In this document: in pieces, positions 12,603 to 24,250 of the stretch | Numbering within the stretch: position 1 is the first letter of the stretch | Layout: each line of letters starts with the position of its first letter | Source of the DNA: Tupaia tana | Taxonomy: Eukaryota; Chordata; Mammalia; Scandentia; Tupaiidae | Length of the DNA stretch: 64,000 bases | Direction: 5' to 3' | Assembly (NCBI GenBank): GCA_026018925.1 | Contig: JAKSZU010000018.1 | Location: forward strand, 29,264,452 to 29,328,451 | Position numbers and translations under genes: made by a program | Notes under the pieces: model-generated | Told to the model about the DNA's origin: nothing | The model's input: the letters and a program-made list of their open reading frames with translations, nothing else | Databases searched by the model: none

Positions 12603-12716
12603 TGGTTAAGGGCACTGGATTCCCACATGGCTAACTGTGGTTCAAGTCCTGGACCTGGCAGCTTGCTTTCTTGCTTTCCGTTTCTCTATCTTTCTCTCTC
12701 TTTCTCTGGTCAAATT

Positions 12717-12717
<1 letters not shown>
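12603..12717 (+). mobile_element. tRNA-derived SINE, 5'-truncated, seeding a TA microsatellite
   Basis: GTTAAGGGCACTGGATTCCC to TGGTCAAATTTAAA; the tail passes straight into the (TA)n/(CA)n run. Confidence 0.75.
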
Positions 12718-12764
<47 letters not shown>

Positions 12765-12822
12765 TATACATATATATACATACATATATATATATATATA
12801 TGTATGTATGTATATATATATT
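12718..12822. repeat. (TA)n / (CA)n microsatellite
   Basis: About 105 bp of alternating TA with a CACACA island and ATAC/ATGT interruptions; it makes open frames of Tyr-Ile repeats that are not genes. Confidence 0.95.
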
Positions 12823-13077
12823 TCTGCAAGACCTAGCCTGTACAATAAGAAAAGGAAAAGAAATAAAACAAAATATGTAAGAATTGGAAAGATGAAAACA
12901 AACTTCATCATTCATTCACAGAAAACATGATAGTACATAAAAGGTTCAAAAGCCTCTATATAGATAAACTATTAGAATTAACAAAAGAGTTTAGCAAGCT
13001 TTCTTCATACAAAAATCAACATCAAAACATCATTATACAGTACTATAACTGCAACAATTAAACAAAATGAAAATGTT

Positions 13078-13346
13078 GGGGCCAGCAGGTGGTGTGGTGG
13101 CTAAGGCCCTAGACTCCCACATGGCCAGTCATAGTTTGAATCCTGGACCTGACAGCTTGAAAATCATGTTGGGTGCGTGTGTGTACATGCCCCAAATCCC
13201 AGGAGGAGAATGGAAGAGAAAGGATTGCAACATGACCATCCCTCCAGAAGGGGTGATTTATCATTTTCTCTCTCTCTCTTCTCTCTCTTTCTGGGTCTCT
13301 GGCAAGCACACGTGCCTTGTAGCAAACTAAAAAAGAAAAAAAAAGT
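13078..13346 (+). mobile_element. tRNA-derived SINE, older long form
   Basis: GGGGCCAGCAGGTGGTGTGG head, a GTGCGTGTGTGTACATGCCC centre and a TGTAGCAAACTAAAAAAG end. Confidence 0.9.
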
Positions 13347-13369
13347 CAAAAGTCACTGTGATGAATAGC

Positions 13370-13535
13370 CCTAAGTTGGCCCACATGAGCCCTGCCTCCT
13401 GATATTCAAGCTTTGCATAATCCCATCCCTTGTATGGACTGAATTTAGTGACTCACTTCTAATGAATGAAATACAACAGAAATCATGGATGTCACTTCCT
13501 ATATTAGGTTACAGAAAGACTGCAACTTCTGTCTT

Positions 13536-13581
<46 letters not shown>

Positions 13582-13812
13582 ATCACTTGCTCTGGCGGAA
13601 CCCTGTGGGTTGACTCCACAAGTCAAGCCTTCAGATGAGACCACAGCTCTGGCCATCGACCTGACTGAAACCTCATTAGAGACCTTGAACCAGAGGCACG
13701 CAGCTATGCCATGCCTAGATTCCTGACCCACAAAAGCTGGTAGACAATAAGTGCTTGCTGTTTTAGTCACCCAGTTTGGGGGTAATTACATTACTGGATA
13801 ACTAATGCAAAC
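13370..13812. mobile_element. Ancient interspersed repeat, class uncertain
   Basis: Text such as ATTAGGTTACAGAAAGACTG, GATTCCTGACCCACAAAAGC and CTTGCTGTTTTAGTCACCCA resembles ancient LTR-class repeats of placental mammals. It contains a (CT)n run at 13539-13579. No coding capacity; I am not sure of the family. Confidence 0.4.
13539..13579. repeat. (CT)n microsatellite
   Basis: About 20 uninterrupted CT units inside the old repeat at 13370-13812. Confidence 0.95.
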
Positions 13813-14260
13813 ACCATTTGTAATACCTCAAACTATGCCAAGTGCCGGGAAATAAACCTAACCAGTAATGGGCCAAATTCAGATAAAACTCTAAAACGTA
13901 GCTGAGACAGTGTGAGAGATGCAGAAATACACAAAGTAAAACACTCACCAGCAGTCCCATACATAGCGGCTGCCTGGTTGTGAGAGAGGTGGCACTTCTG
14001 AACATTAGGAAGAGAGTTGACTTTTCAGTAAATGGTGCTAGAACAGTTGGGTATCCCGGTGGAAAATGTAAAAGCAACCTTAGCACATACCAGTCACAAA
14101 AATCAATGAAGGACCTACGGGTTCTAGGCAATAACAAGGTCTTTGGAGCAGGGAAGGCTGTCTTAAAGAAACACGAAGAGTACTAATCATAAAGTAAAGA
14201 TTGAATCAACTAGGTTATATTAAACTGGAGAACTTCTGCTCCTTGAAAGATATGAGGTTA

Positions 14261-14494
14261 GGGGCCAGCAGGTGGTATGGTGGTTAAAGTGCTAGACTCC
14301 CACATAGGGGATCACAGTGTGAGTCCCAGAAACGGCAGCTTGGGAATCACTGGGCATGTGTGTGCTCATGCATGCCCTAAATCCCAAGAGGAGAATGGAG
14401 AAGGGATTATGATATGGCCATCCCTCTGTCTCTCTTCAGCACGTGCATGCATCCTATAGCAAAAACAAAACAAACAAACAAACAAACAAAAAAC
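14261..14494 (+). mobile_element. tRNA-derived SINE, older long form
   Basis: GGGGCCAGCAGGTGGTATGG head and a CATCCTATAGCAAAAACAAAAC end with an (AAAC)n tail. Confidence 0.88.
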
Positions 14495-14499
14495 ATCAG

Positions 14500-15700
14500 G
14501 GAAAAAAATGAAAGAGAGAATCCACAGCATGGAGGAATCTGTCTTCAAATATAGCTGACCAAGGAGCAGGACCCAGAGTATATAACTGTCTCCTACAAAT
14601 CAACGAGAAAGATGAAGAGCAATGCTGAGACAGTGGCTTGGGTGCAAGCAGTGTAGCCCTGTAGCTAGCAGGTGGTGCCAGGAGCAGGGGTGGGGACTGA
14701 GACAGGGAGGTACAAACCCCAATTCAAGGACATTGCCAAGGTCGCTGCTCCACGTGGCGGGGACTGGGTTCTTCCAGGACCTGGGAGACCTCTGAGAGCT
14801 CCAGAGTTGTTTCCGCTTCTCCAGCAGCTGCCACCCCCCACATCTCCCACCCCCTCACCCCCCCCCGCACCCCCTCCAGGCTTTTCCACATGAATGAAAA
14901 AGCCCTGAGGGTAGAAAGTGGGAGACCAGCTCTGACAGCGGACACTTTGCCCACCTCGCAGCACTGGGATCAAAGTGAGGTTTGTACCAGAGGCGTCTGC
15001 TACAAGCAACCTAGCAAAAGCAGATGAAGGCTTTGAAGAGACTTGAAAGGAGGGAGTTCGACTGGCCCATGGACATAGGCCATGGAAATACGACTTAAAA
15101 TGGCCAGGATAGGCTGGCTGCAGTGGGGAACTGCTTAGATGCTACACTCTGCAGGCTGGGACCACATTGAAGACCCAAGTTCGACTCTCAATTCCCAGTT
15201 CAATCTAAAGGCCAGACACAGCAGTGTGCACCTGCATTCCCAGTGATCTGGGGAGATGAGGCAGGGGTCTCAAGCTGGAGGCGGAGGAGAGGAAGTGGCT
15301 CGTGACAGTAATGCTTATAAAATAGCCTTGACCTTCAAACATCTCAGACGTCATCAGGAGACTACTGGACCCGCACAAAGCAGTGAACACGAATAAACTG
15401 CATCTATACATGACACGGGGGAATCTCACAGACGTGATCCTGTGTGAAGGACACGGGTTTTACTCATGTAAGCTCCCCAAACAGACAAAACCCAAACTGG
15501 ATAGTTCATGGCGATTTGGATACAGGTGGTAAACTATGAACAAAATGAGGAAGAGACTCCCCTCCCTGTCAGGGTGTTGTCTCCCTTTCCAGCACAGGGA
15601 GGTGTGCGTCGGTGGAAGAGGCCAGGGTCTTCCGGGCAGTGCAATGTTATCTTTCTTCACTGGGGTGTTGGAGGTTTGCATGGAGGACTTGTTTTGCATT
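14500..15700. other. Non-coding unique sequence
   Basis: No gene recognised. GC-rich around 14650-14950 with a C-rich run (CCCCCCCCGCACCCC near 14860). Confidence 0.5.
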
Positions 15701-15704
15701 TTAT

Positions 15705-15967
15705 TTAATTTAAAAAAATGTTTGTAATTGCCAAAGGGCATGTGTGCTCATCATAGAAAGAGAGAGAGAGAGAGAGAGAAGGTACCCTCCCAATAGGGGG
15801 TGATCATGCCATGATCCCTTCTGTATTTTTTCACCTTTTTGGGGGTTTGGGGCATGTACACACATGTGTCCAGAGTATTTTCGAAGCTGCCAGAGCCAGG
15901 ATTCGAACAACATGGTCTGTCATGTGGAACCCAACTTCCTTAACCACCAGGCCACAGTGCTGACTCC
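15705..15967 (-). mobile_element. tRNA-derived SINE, oldest subfamily
   Basis: Antisense; TTGCCAAAGGGCATGTGTGC at the tail side and CCACAGTGCTGACTCCAC at the head, matching the copies at 35493 and 40469. Confidence 0.75.
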
Positions 15968-16265
15968 ACAGTCTTTTCAACATTTACAAGTAAATAATGA
16001 AATAAAACTGACCCACACGGGCCATTAGTCCTCTTCTCCCTTTTGGATTCCCCACTTCAGTTACAGAAAGACCACTCCAACTACCGGAAACTCAAGGTAC
16101 CAGCCTCTGTGACTCGCTGCCCCCTCCTGAAGTTCGGCGTGGGTTCTGGCCCCTCTGTTTCTGCTGTCATCCTGACTCCGGGTGGGGCAGCTAGTATCTG
16201 CCAAGACCAACCAAGAATGGCTGGTCCTATTCAGTACTAAAGTCTCTGTTTAGAAGTCCCCTCTC

Positions 16266-16418
16266 AGGTGCCAGCAGGTGGTATGGTGGTTGGGGCACTG
16301 GACTCCCACATAGCTGATGGCAATTTGAGTCCTGGACCTGGTGTCTTGCTTTCTCACTTTCCCTCTCCCTCTGTGGCTCTCTGGTGAATTAAAAAAAATA
16401 ATAATCATAAATAAATAA
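16266..16418 (+). mobile_element. tRNA-derived SINE, short form
   Basis: GTGCCAGCAGGTGGTATGGTGG to CTGGTGAATTAAAAAAAATAAT. The next copy follows within about 10 bp. Confidence 0.8.
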
Positions 16419-16423
16419 AATTT

Positions 16424-16625
16424 GGACCAGCAGGTGGCATGGCGGTTAAGGATGCTAGACTCCCACATGGTCAACTGAGGTTCTAGTCCTGGACCTGGAG
16501 GCTTGCTTTTTCATTTTCCCTCTTGCTCTGTCCCTCTCTAGTCAAATTAAAATAGGTAAATAATAAATAAATATAGTTAAATAATTATTTTTAATAATAA
16601 AATTAAATAAATAATAACTTAAAAA
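16424..16625 (+). mobile_element. tRNA-derived SINE, short form
   Basis: GGACCAGCAGGTGGCATGGCGG to CTAGTCAAATTAAAATAGG, then about 60 bp of A/T-rich tail. Confidence 0.8.
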
Positions 16626-17335
16626 AGAAGAAAAAGTCCCCTCTCATAGGAAACCTCCTTGCCCACCCTACCACCACCACCCCACCCATGCTAGATCATG
16701 CTTCTCACCCCACCCTAACACCCCAACTAAGGAAGCCCGCAGGCCCTGGGCTCCAGGCTCAGGTCTGACGAGGCTTGTGTTCCTGAAGCCTGGGCTCTTG
16801 AGCTGAGGGCGTCCGAGATCAGAGGCTCCCACCCGTTGGCTGGAGCCTCCAGGAAGCAGGTTCTCGGTCTCAGCACAGCTTCCCCTGGACCAGGAAGCTA
16901 TAGAGGGCAGGGAAGGAGACGACATAAGAGATTCACAGCTCAGATCTGAAGACATCGGCAGTGAGAACGATGGGCTCAAGACCCTTCCCCATTCTCCTTC
17001 CAGGAGCAACAGAGCCTCCCAGACCTTTGTTTAACCCAAGGGCCTTCTCCACACATGACAGAGTAGACTTTGTGCCCACACACGGGAGGGGGTGCCTTGG
17101 AGTCCAATGTAGTGTAAAGTTCAATATTGCAATATGATGTTTTGCATACCCATGCTGTCCAGACACATTTCACTGTATTATCACTATCTGGTACTTTTCC
17201 AGTCCCTACTAGATGGTGAACCTGGGGAAGAAGTTGGGGAGGGGTGGGAGAAGGAAGTGTATTACCTTCCATCAAGGGGTACCCTGGGGCTGAGCAAGAT
17301 CTGGATCAAATGGGGTCTTACTACATGTGGGATAG

Positions 17336-17700
17336 ACAGAGGGCAGATGGACAGAAGATGGACAGATGTTAAGATAGATGGATGGATGAAGGGACAGATG
17401 GATGAGTAAAATCATGATAGAAGGGCAGACATTAAAATGAACAGTTGGACAAACAGATGAAGGGATGAAAATGGGTGGACAGATGGATGAATGTATGGAT
17501 GGATGGATGATAGTAGAAAACAACAGACAGATAGATGGGCAGATAGAGAGAGGTGAATGGGTATATGAACGAATGGAAAATAAAAGAACAATGGACAGAT
17601 GGACAGACAAAAGGATGAACGGATGAACAGATGGGTGATTGGGCAAATAGATGGATATTAAGACAATAGATATTTAACAGATGGATGGACAGACTTACAA
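17336..17700. repeat. (GATG/GACA)n-type degenerate tandem repeat
   Basis: About 360 bp of degenerate GATGGACAGATGGATGGATG-like units; on the minus strand it reads as CATCCATC with spurious Ile/His/Pro/Ser frames. Confidence 0.9.
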
Positions 17701-17717
17701 ATTTTCTTCTTTTTCCT

Positions 17718-17986
17718 TTTTTTTTTTTTTTTTTTTTTTGGAGAGGTTTTTGCTATAGGGTGCATGCACAGAAAGACAGAGAGAGACAGAGAGATAGAAA
17801 GCGAGAAATCACCCCCCAGGGGGGATGGCCACGCCGCAATCCCTTCTCCTCCATTCTCCTCTCGGGATCTTGGGCACACACGCACACGTGCCCGGCGTGA
17901 GTTTAAGCCACCAGGTCCAGGACTTGAACCACGGTTGGCTACATGGGAGTTCAGCAACATAGCCATTATGCTAACTGCTGGTCCCC
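17718..17986 (-). mobile_element. tRNA-derived SINE, young subfamily
   Basis: Full-length antisense. CAAATTTTCTTCTTT lies on both sides (about 17698 and 17987), a clear target duplication next to the GATG repeat. Confidence 0.93.
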
Positions 17987-18434
17987 AAATTTTCTTCTTT
18001 AAAAGGTGGAAAAGTCAAGCCAGAGCTTCAAACACCTGGGCTAGGGAGGAAGGCAGAAGCAGCCCACCCTGACCCCTGGTGGTCACCATGGCAATGACCA
18101 TGGGAGCCTAGCTGAGCTGCCCTGGCTGTGCCCACCAGCAGAGAAGCCAGGAAGGGCACCTTCAAGCAAGCTCTGATCTCAGGGCACCAAGGCTGAGGCT
18201 CCGATCAAAACCTTCAACACAATTCGCCACACCTGTAGTGCGTGAGGCATCGGACCAGGAATTTATTCACTATAAAGGGCTATTCTTGGCCAGGCCCTGG
18301 TAGAGATCACCTAGGCAGAGCTGCCGGGGACATCTGTGGACAGAGGACCAATCAAAGCCCATGTTTATACATTGCTTAGCATGCTGGGCAGAGAGCCAGG
18401 TCATTCATACCTCCTCTCCCTGACCCTCTCCACC

Positions 18435-18535
18435 AGCCCATCTCAGAGACCCAGAGACTTGCCAAGGTCCACAGCAAATGAATAGCAGAGCCAGGATTTG
18501 AACCCAGGCTGTCTTGGACTCTCTGCTACCCCATC
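18435..18535 (-). mobile_element. MIR SINE
   Basis: GACTTGCCAAGGTCCACAGC and GAGCCAGGATTTGAACCCAG, reverse MIR. Confidence 0.85.
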
Positions 18536-18699
18536 CTTCAGCAGCCATTTCTGCTTTTCTGATAGGCCTGTGGAGAAGGAATTGGGGTTGACATTCTGAG
18601 TATCTCAGGTTGGGAGCACAGTGTGGACACATACATGTAGCCCCTGCCACCACAGAAATCGCTATCCTGTGGGGCCACTCCTATCCTCCCATGATTCTG

Positions 18700-18880
18700 A
18701 TAGGGAAGCAGACCCAATCTGGTCTCAGTTCCAGCACTGAGGAGCTCTGTGGCCTTGGGCAAGTCACTTAACCTTCTTATGCTTTGACTTCCTTTCATGT
18801 GTTTCCCAGTACGATGCTATTTTACCTCCTAAGTTGTGAAAATGAAATGAGCTAATACATTCATAGAGAACCAGTGCATA
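18700..18880 (+). mobile_element. MIR SINE
   Basis: GGCCTTGGGCAAGTCACTTAACC and ATGAAATGAGCTAATACATT, forward MIR. Confidence 0.85.
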
Positions 18881-18984
18881 GAAAGTGTTTGCTCTGACCA
18901 TGGCGAGGCATTAAGAGAAGTTCAGAGAGAAAAGTCTGAGGGCTCAAGACGTTACAGTTACAGTTCTCTGACTATATTTTCATC

Positions 18985-19277
18985 TTTCTTTCTTTCTTTC
19001 TTTCTTTCTTTTTTTTTTTTTTTCTTTCTTTCTTTTGAGAGGTTTTTGCTATAAGGCGCATGCACTTGCCAGAAAGACAGAGAGATAGAAAGCGAGAAAT
19101 CACTCCCCAGGGGGGATAGCCACACCGCAATCCCTTCTCCTCCATTCTCCTCTCGGGATCTTGGGCACGCACGCACACGCGCCTGGCATGAGTTTAAGCC
19201 ACCGGGTCCGGGACTTGAACCGCGGTCAGCTACATGGGAGTTCAGCGACATAACCATTATGCTAACTGTTGGTCCTT
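18985..19277 (-). mobile_element. tRNA-derived SINE with TCTT-rich tail
   Basis: Antisense full-length; the tail side is (TTTC)n. The flanks ATATTTTCATCTTT and ATATTTTCATCATT are the target duplication. Confidence 0.9.
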
Positions 19278-19429
19278 ATATTTTCATCATTCTTCAAAAG
19301 CATGATAGGATCATCTAATTCTCCTTAAAGACAGAGCTCATGCCTCCCCCGACCTTTAGCAACAAATAAAATCTAAATGCCTGAACAGCCCTTTCCCTAA
19401 CCGTCTCGCCTCCTCTACCCCAGAGGTGT

Positions 19430-20340
19430 CTTGAGTTTTGTGTGTATCATTTACTTGCCCTGTCTGCATAGCTTAGTACTGTACATCTGCTTAGACATTG
19501 TTGATTTTTTTCTTGGTTTTAAATGTTGTAATAAAAAGACATCACACTGTATGTAGTCTCTGGGACTTGGTTTTGTCTCTCAGTATCATGGATCTTAGAT
19601 TCACCCATGTTGTGGCCAGTAGCTGTGGTCTGTTCGTTTTCACAGCTTTATGACACTTAGTTGTGTGAATATCACAGTTTTTCTGCCTATTCTCTCATTA
19701 GTGGTCAGTTGGGCAGTTGCAGTGTTTCTGTGGTCACAAACAGTGCTGTTAGGAGCAGCCTTAGGAGAGTCTCAAGGTGTCCCCTGAGATAAAATCCTAG
19801 GAGTAGAATTGCAGGGACTAGTTCATCTTAAAAAAAAAAAAAATGGCTATAGAGCATGTGCACTCACCAGAGACAGAGACAAAGAGAGAGGAAAAGTGAG
19901 AAAGCACCTCCCAGGGAGGATGGCAACACCACAATCCCTTCTCCTCCATTCTTCTCTCAGGGTTTTGGACACACACACATATGCACCTGGTGTATTTTTC
20001 AAGCTGGTTCTGGAACTTGAACCACATAGCTGGCCATGTGGGATCCAGCTGCCTTAACCACCATGCCACCTGCTGGCCTCATCCGCTGTTCATCTTCGCA
20101 AAGAAATGTCACACTTTTTCCAAAGTGCTTGAACCAATTTATACTCCTACCAACAATTTAGAGAGTTTCTGTTGCTCCACATCCTCACCAACATTTCATA
20201 GTGTCAGTGTTGTAATTCTTAATCAATCCAAAGTGTAGAAGACAATGTCTCATAGTGGCCTTGACTTCCATGTGCCTGGTCACCAGTGGCCCGAAGTGTC
20301 TCTTTGTACTCTGATCATAGTCATGCCATCTATTGTGAAA
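19430..20340 (-). mobile_element. Old L1 fragment interrupted by a SINE
   Basis: Antisense L1-type text (CACCCATGTTGTGGCCAGTA; CCAATTTATACTCCTACCAA) on both sides of the SINE at 19832-20082. Diverged, with no open frame. Confidence 0.65.
19832..20082 (-). mobile_element. tRNA-derived SINE, older long form
   Basis: ATGGCTATAGAGCATGTGCA to CCATGCCACCTGCTGGCCTC. It splits an old L1. Confidence 0.85.
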
Positions 20341-20424
20341 CACTGGTTCATGGTTTTTGCCCATTTTTTCTTGAATTGTTTATCCTTTTCTTCATGGGTT
20401 CTCAAAACCCATCCTGTGTCAGTT

Positions 20425-20545
20425 ATGCAGGGGAGTTTCGAAAAATTCATGGAAAATGTGTATCAAGAAAAAACATTCATGCATTTCAAAATAATTCCAT
20501 TTTTCTATGAACTTTCTGAAACATTCTTGTACGTCAAATGTATAA
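20425..20545. mobile_element. Mariner-like non-autonomous element remnant
   Basis: Imperfect terminal inverted ends: GTTTCGAAAAATTCATGGAA at the left and CTATGAACTTTCTGAAAC at the right. Similar ends occur at 46715-46830 and around 49816-50180, so it is a dispersed family. The mariner class is my recollection of the family with CTTCAAAAAGTTCATGGAAA ends. Confidence 0.5.
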
Positions 20546-20679
20546 CTTTAATACTCTTGGAAGAAAATACAGATTAGTATCTTTCTTATTTCAGGGTAAA
20601 AGAATTTTTAAATAAAACGCGCCAAAAAAATGTTAACCCATGATGAAAAGATTGATATAATTAAAGTAATAATTTCTGG

Positions 20680-21213
20680 GACCAGCAATTGGCATAATGG
20701 CTATGTTGCTGGATTCCCATGTAGTCAACCGTGGTTCAAGTCCCGGACCCAGTGGCTTAAACTCATGCTGGGTGCATGTGCATGTGTGCCCAAGATCCTG
20801 AGAGGAGGGACCAGCAGTTAGTGTAATGGCTATGTCGCTGGACTCCCACGTAGTCAACCGCGGTTCGCGTCCCGCACCTGGTGGCTTAAAACTCACGCCG
20901 GGCGCGTGTGCGTGCGTGCCCAAGATCCCGAGAGGAGAATGGAGGAGAAGGGATTGCGGCGTGACCATCCCTCCTGGGGGGTGATTTCTCGCTTTCTGTC
21001 TCTATGTCTCTCTCTGTCTGTCTGGCAAGCGCACGTGCCCTATAGCAAAAACTTCTCAAAAAAAAAAAAAAAAAAAGATCCTGAGAGGAGAATTGAGGAG
21101 AAGGGATTGCGGTGTGGCCAATCCCCCTGGGGGATGATTTCTTGCTTTCTGTCTCTCTGTCTTTCTGGTGAGCACATGCGCCCTATAGCAAAAACCTTTC
21201 AAAAAAAAAAAAA
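20680..21213 (+). mobile_element. tRNA-derived SINE split by a second SINE
   Basis: The outer copy begins GGGACCAGCAATTGGCATAATGG, breaks after AAGATCCTGAGAGGAG (20792-20807) and resumes with the same 16 bases at 21075-21090, ending TATAGCAAAAACCTTTC plus A tail. Confidence 0.93.
20808..21074 (+). mobile_element. tRNA-derived SINE, young, nested inside another
   Basis: Near-consensus head, CGCGGTTCGCGTCC B-box area, long A tail. The 16-bp duplicated target is within the outer SINE. Confidence 0.95.
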
Positions 21214-21654
21214 AGTATTAATGTCGATTCCCCAAAGACACCTTAAAGTAACTGAAAAGATAAGCTGAGTTTAGGAGAAGATGTATATGCATATGGAGAT
21301 TTTTTTAATTATATTTTTTATTACCTTTTAACTTCATTGCTTGGATGTGCTTTGTATAATATCTACTCTTGGAAATTTTTTAGCGCTTCCTTTCTAATCT
21401 ACTGTAAAGCCAATGGTTGCAAATGGCCTGAGAGTGCTTGAGAAGACTGATCGGATATACAGGACTCCATTATTGTCCATTAGAACAAGCTCATTACTGT
21501 GTTCAAGTCTTCTACACTTGGCTAATTTTTCAGTTTTGCTATCAATAATTAAGAAAAGAATTTAAAGTATCTCATGCTGATGGTGGATTTGTCATTATCT
21601 TCCTAGACTATTCATTTTTTAAAGCCAGATTTATTGAAGTAAATTGAAATATGA

Positions 21655-21901
21655 AAAAAATTCACTATTTGCTTTTAATTTCCAAAGGGCACATCATCTT
21701 GCCAGAGAGACAAAAGGAGAGGAAGAAACTTCCCTCTCCCATGGGGCATGGTCCCTTCTCCAACTCTCCATCCTATTGGAATTTAGAACATGCACGTACA
21801 TGTGCCTGGCACATTCTTTCAAGTTGCTGGGGCAGGGATTTGAACTGCAGTCAGCCATGTGGGATTTAGTTCCCTTAACCAAAGGGAATGAGGCTGGCCC
21901 C
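21655..21901 (-). mobile_element. tRNA-derived SINE, oldest subfamily
   Basis: TTTCCAAAGGGCACATCATC to AATGAGGCTGGCCCC, diverged. Confidence 0.7.
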
Positions 21902-22025
21902 CAAATTCACTTTTAAATGGACTTAAATGGATCCTGGTTGAGATCCTAAAACTGAAAAAAAAGGGCATTAGGGATAAACTGAAGAAATCTGAATAAAGAG
22001 ACTTTAACTTAAAAATAATGTTTCA

Positions 22026-22273
22026 GGGCCAGCAGGTACCATGGAAATTAAGGCATCTGGAGCCCACATGATCACTAGCATGGTTTGAATCCTGGACCTA
22101 GCAGCTTGAAAACCATGCCACATGTGTGTGTATGTCCCAAATTTCAAATGGCAACTGGAAGAGGAGAGATTACAGTGTGGCCATCCCCCCTGCAAAGTGA
22201 TTTCTCACTTTCCTTGTCTCTCTGTCTCCAGCAAGTGCATGCATCTTATAGCAAACAAATAATAATAATAATC
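22026..22273 (+). mobile_element. tRNA-derived SINE, older long form
   Basis: GGGCCAGCAGGTACCATGGA to TCTTATAGCAAACAAATAAT. Confidence 0.85.
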
Positions 22274-22310
22274 AGTATAGGCTCACTAAGTGTGACCAAT
22301 ATATCATCTT

Positions 22311-23394
22311 TTTTTTAAATTTTTTATTATCATCATATTCTTCTTTATATTACATTGAATTACATATAACTTTACAGTGTATTACATTGCTTTTTCAAAA
22401 GGGAATGCCATGCATGTCAGTCAGTACAGAGACATCAATCTCCCCACTTCAACATTCAATATCTTTTCTATGTTTTCCCCAATCATTATTATTATTATTC
22501 TAATTATTTCTTAAAACAGTCAATCACTATTTCTCATTTTGCTTGTACAAATACCTTGCCCATCATGAAATACTTCTCAGACAAATCCAGTTGAGAATAC
22601 TATACATGTCAACATCAACAGTTAATAAGCCATATCTGTTTCTCACTAACGTCCTGCCTCTCTATTGTTCACTTGTTATCTTTCTCTATCCTCTTCTCTT
22701 CACTTCCCCCATTCCACACTGTCCTATTCTCATTAAGTACCTTCACTGCTTTTATGTCCTCCAATTTTTTGCTCTCTATCATAGAATGCTGATAGTCGGT
22801 ATATATTGAGTGGATACATACAATATCTTTCTTTCATAGCCTGGCTTACTTCACTCAGCAATATATCCTCCGTATCTGACCACTTTCTATCAAATTCCAG
22901 GGTCTTGTTATTTTTTATGGCTGAGTAGTATTCCATAGAGTATATATACCACACTTTTCCAATCCATTCATCAGTTTGTGGACATTTAGGTTGGTTCCAT
23001 GTCTTGGCAATTGTGAATAATGCTGCAATAAACATTGATGTGCAAGCACTTTTCTGACTGAGTGTTCTCCTGTCTTTTGGGTAAATACCCAGAAGTGGGA
23101 TTGCTGGATCAAATGGTAGTTCTATTTGTAGATCTTTGAGGAACCTCCATATTGTTCTCTACAGTGGTTGAACTAGTTTACATTCCCACCAACAGTGTAG
23201 GAGGGTTCCCTTTTCACCACATCCCCGCCAACACTTATCACTTTTTATATTCTTAATCTTTGCCATTCTGACAGGGGTTAGGTGGTATCTCATTGTAGTT
23301 TTTATCTGCATCTCCCTTATGATGAGGGATGTTGAGCATTTCCTCATATGCTTTTTGGCTGTTCGTATGTCTTCCTTAGAGAGACTTTTGTTCC
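22311..23394 (-). mobile_element. 5'-truncated LINE-1 with perfect 15-bp target duplication
   Basis: A 1,084-bp insertion flanked by identical CCAATATATCATCTT at 22296-22310 and 23395-23409. On the minus strand it encodes the extreme C-terminal part of L1 ORF2: [20 protein letters not shown] (in the frame 23398-23159) and, in a second frame, MFIAALFTIAKTWNQPKC and MEYYSAIKNNKTLEF (23035-22733). The frame change marks it as inactive. It ends in a 3' UTR and an A-rich tail (T-rich at 22311-22330). Intact target duplications point to a fairly recent insertion. Confidence 0.95.
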
Positions 23395-23521
23395 CCAATA
23401 TATCATCTTGATGTGAGGAACTGGAGGAACGGGATGTGAGTATATGAGAACTCCTTGCACTAATTGTGCAATTTTTCTGTGACTCTAAAATATTCTAAAA
23501 CAAACAGGTTGCTTTTGTTTT

Positions 23522-23665
23522 AGAAAAGGAGATTTTTGCTATAGGGCATGTGCACTCACTGGAGAGCCAGAAAGAGAGAAAATGACAATTCATCTCCCAG
23601 AGGGGATGGCCATGCCACAATCCCTACTCCTCCATCCTCCTCTCGGGATTTTAGGCACACTTGAC
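23522..23665 (-). mobile_element. tRNA-derived SINE, 5'-truncated
   Basis: GATTTTTGCTATAGGGCATG to CTCGGGATTTTAGGCACACT; the tRNA head is missing. Confidence 0.75.
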
Positions 23666-23764
23666 TGACATATATGGTATTTGCACTAGAAAAAGTAATG
23701 TTGTATACTGTAAAGACATGTGGATTAAATGTAAATAAATTAATTAATTTTTTTAAAAAAAGAA

Positions 23765-24250
23765 AAACACTTGGCCATCCATGTTTATTGCAGCATTATT
23801 TATAATTGCTAGGAATGGACTCAACCCACATGTTCAAGAACAGATGAGTGGATTGAAAAAATGTGGCACATATACTTTATGGAATACTACTTAGCTATAT
23901 AAAAAAAATAAGACCCTGACATTTGATATAAAGTGGATGAATATAGAAGATTTAATGCTAAGCAAAACAGGCCAATCTGTGAAAGACAGGCATTGTATGT
24001 CCCTGCTTAATATATACCAAATGTCTGCACTCGATAGCAGAAACTAAAAGATTGAGTGTTGTAAGAGAAAGGAGGCCAACTGTAGATACTAGAGAGAGTA
24101 TGGGAGGGGGTGAGTAATAGAGGGTGGGAGGGTGGTGATCAGGGAAAAAAGCAAGCAAAACATATAATTTACACAAAAATAAGTTATCTGTTGATGATAA
24201 TGTAAATGGTAATGTCTTTGACTTGACTAATATGCACCATGACTTTTGAG
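23765..24250 (+). mobile_element. L1 3' end fragment
   Basis: Reads as the L1 ORF2 tail (GTYTLWNTT-like around 23858-23895), then a 3' UTR with GTTATCTGTTGATGATAATG. The same 3' UTR motif recurs at 11695, showing one L1 lineage. Confidence 0.75.

Noticed and set aside
12631-12930. Tyr/Ile-rich frames on both strands
   Set aside because: Translation of the TA microsatellite.
17272-17646. 124-codon His/Pro/Ser-rich minus frame
   Set aside because: Read-through of the GATG-type tandem repeat.
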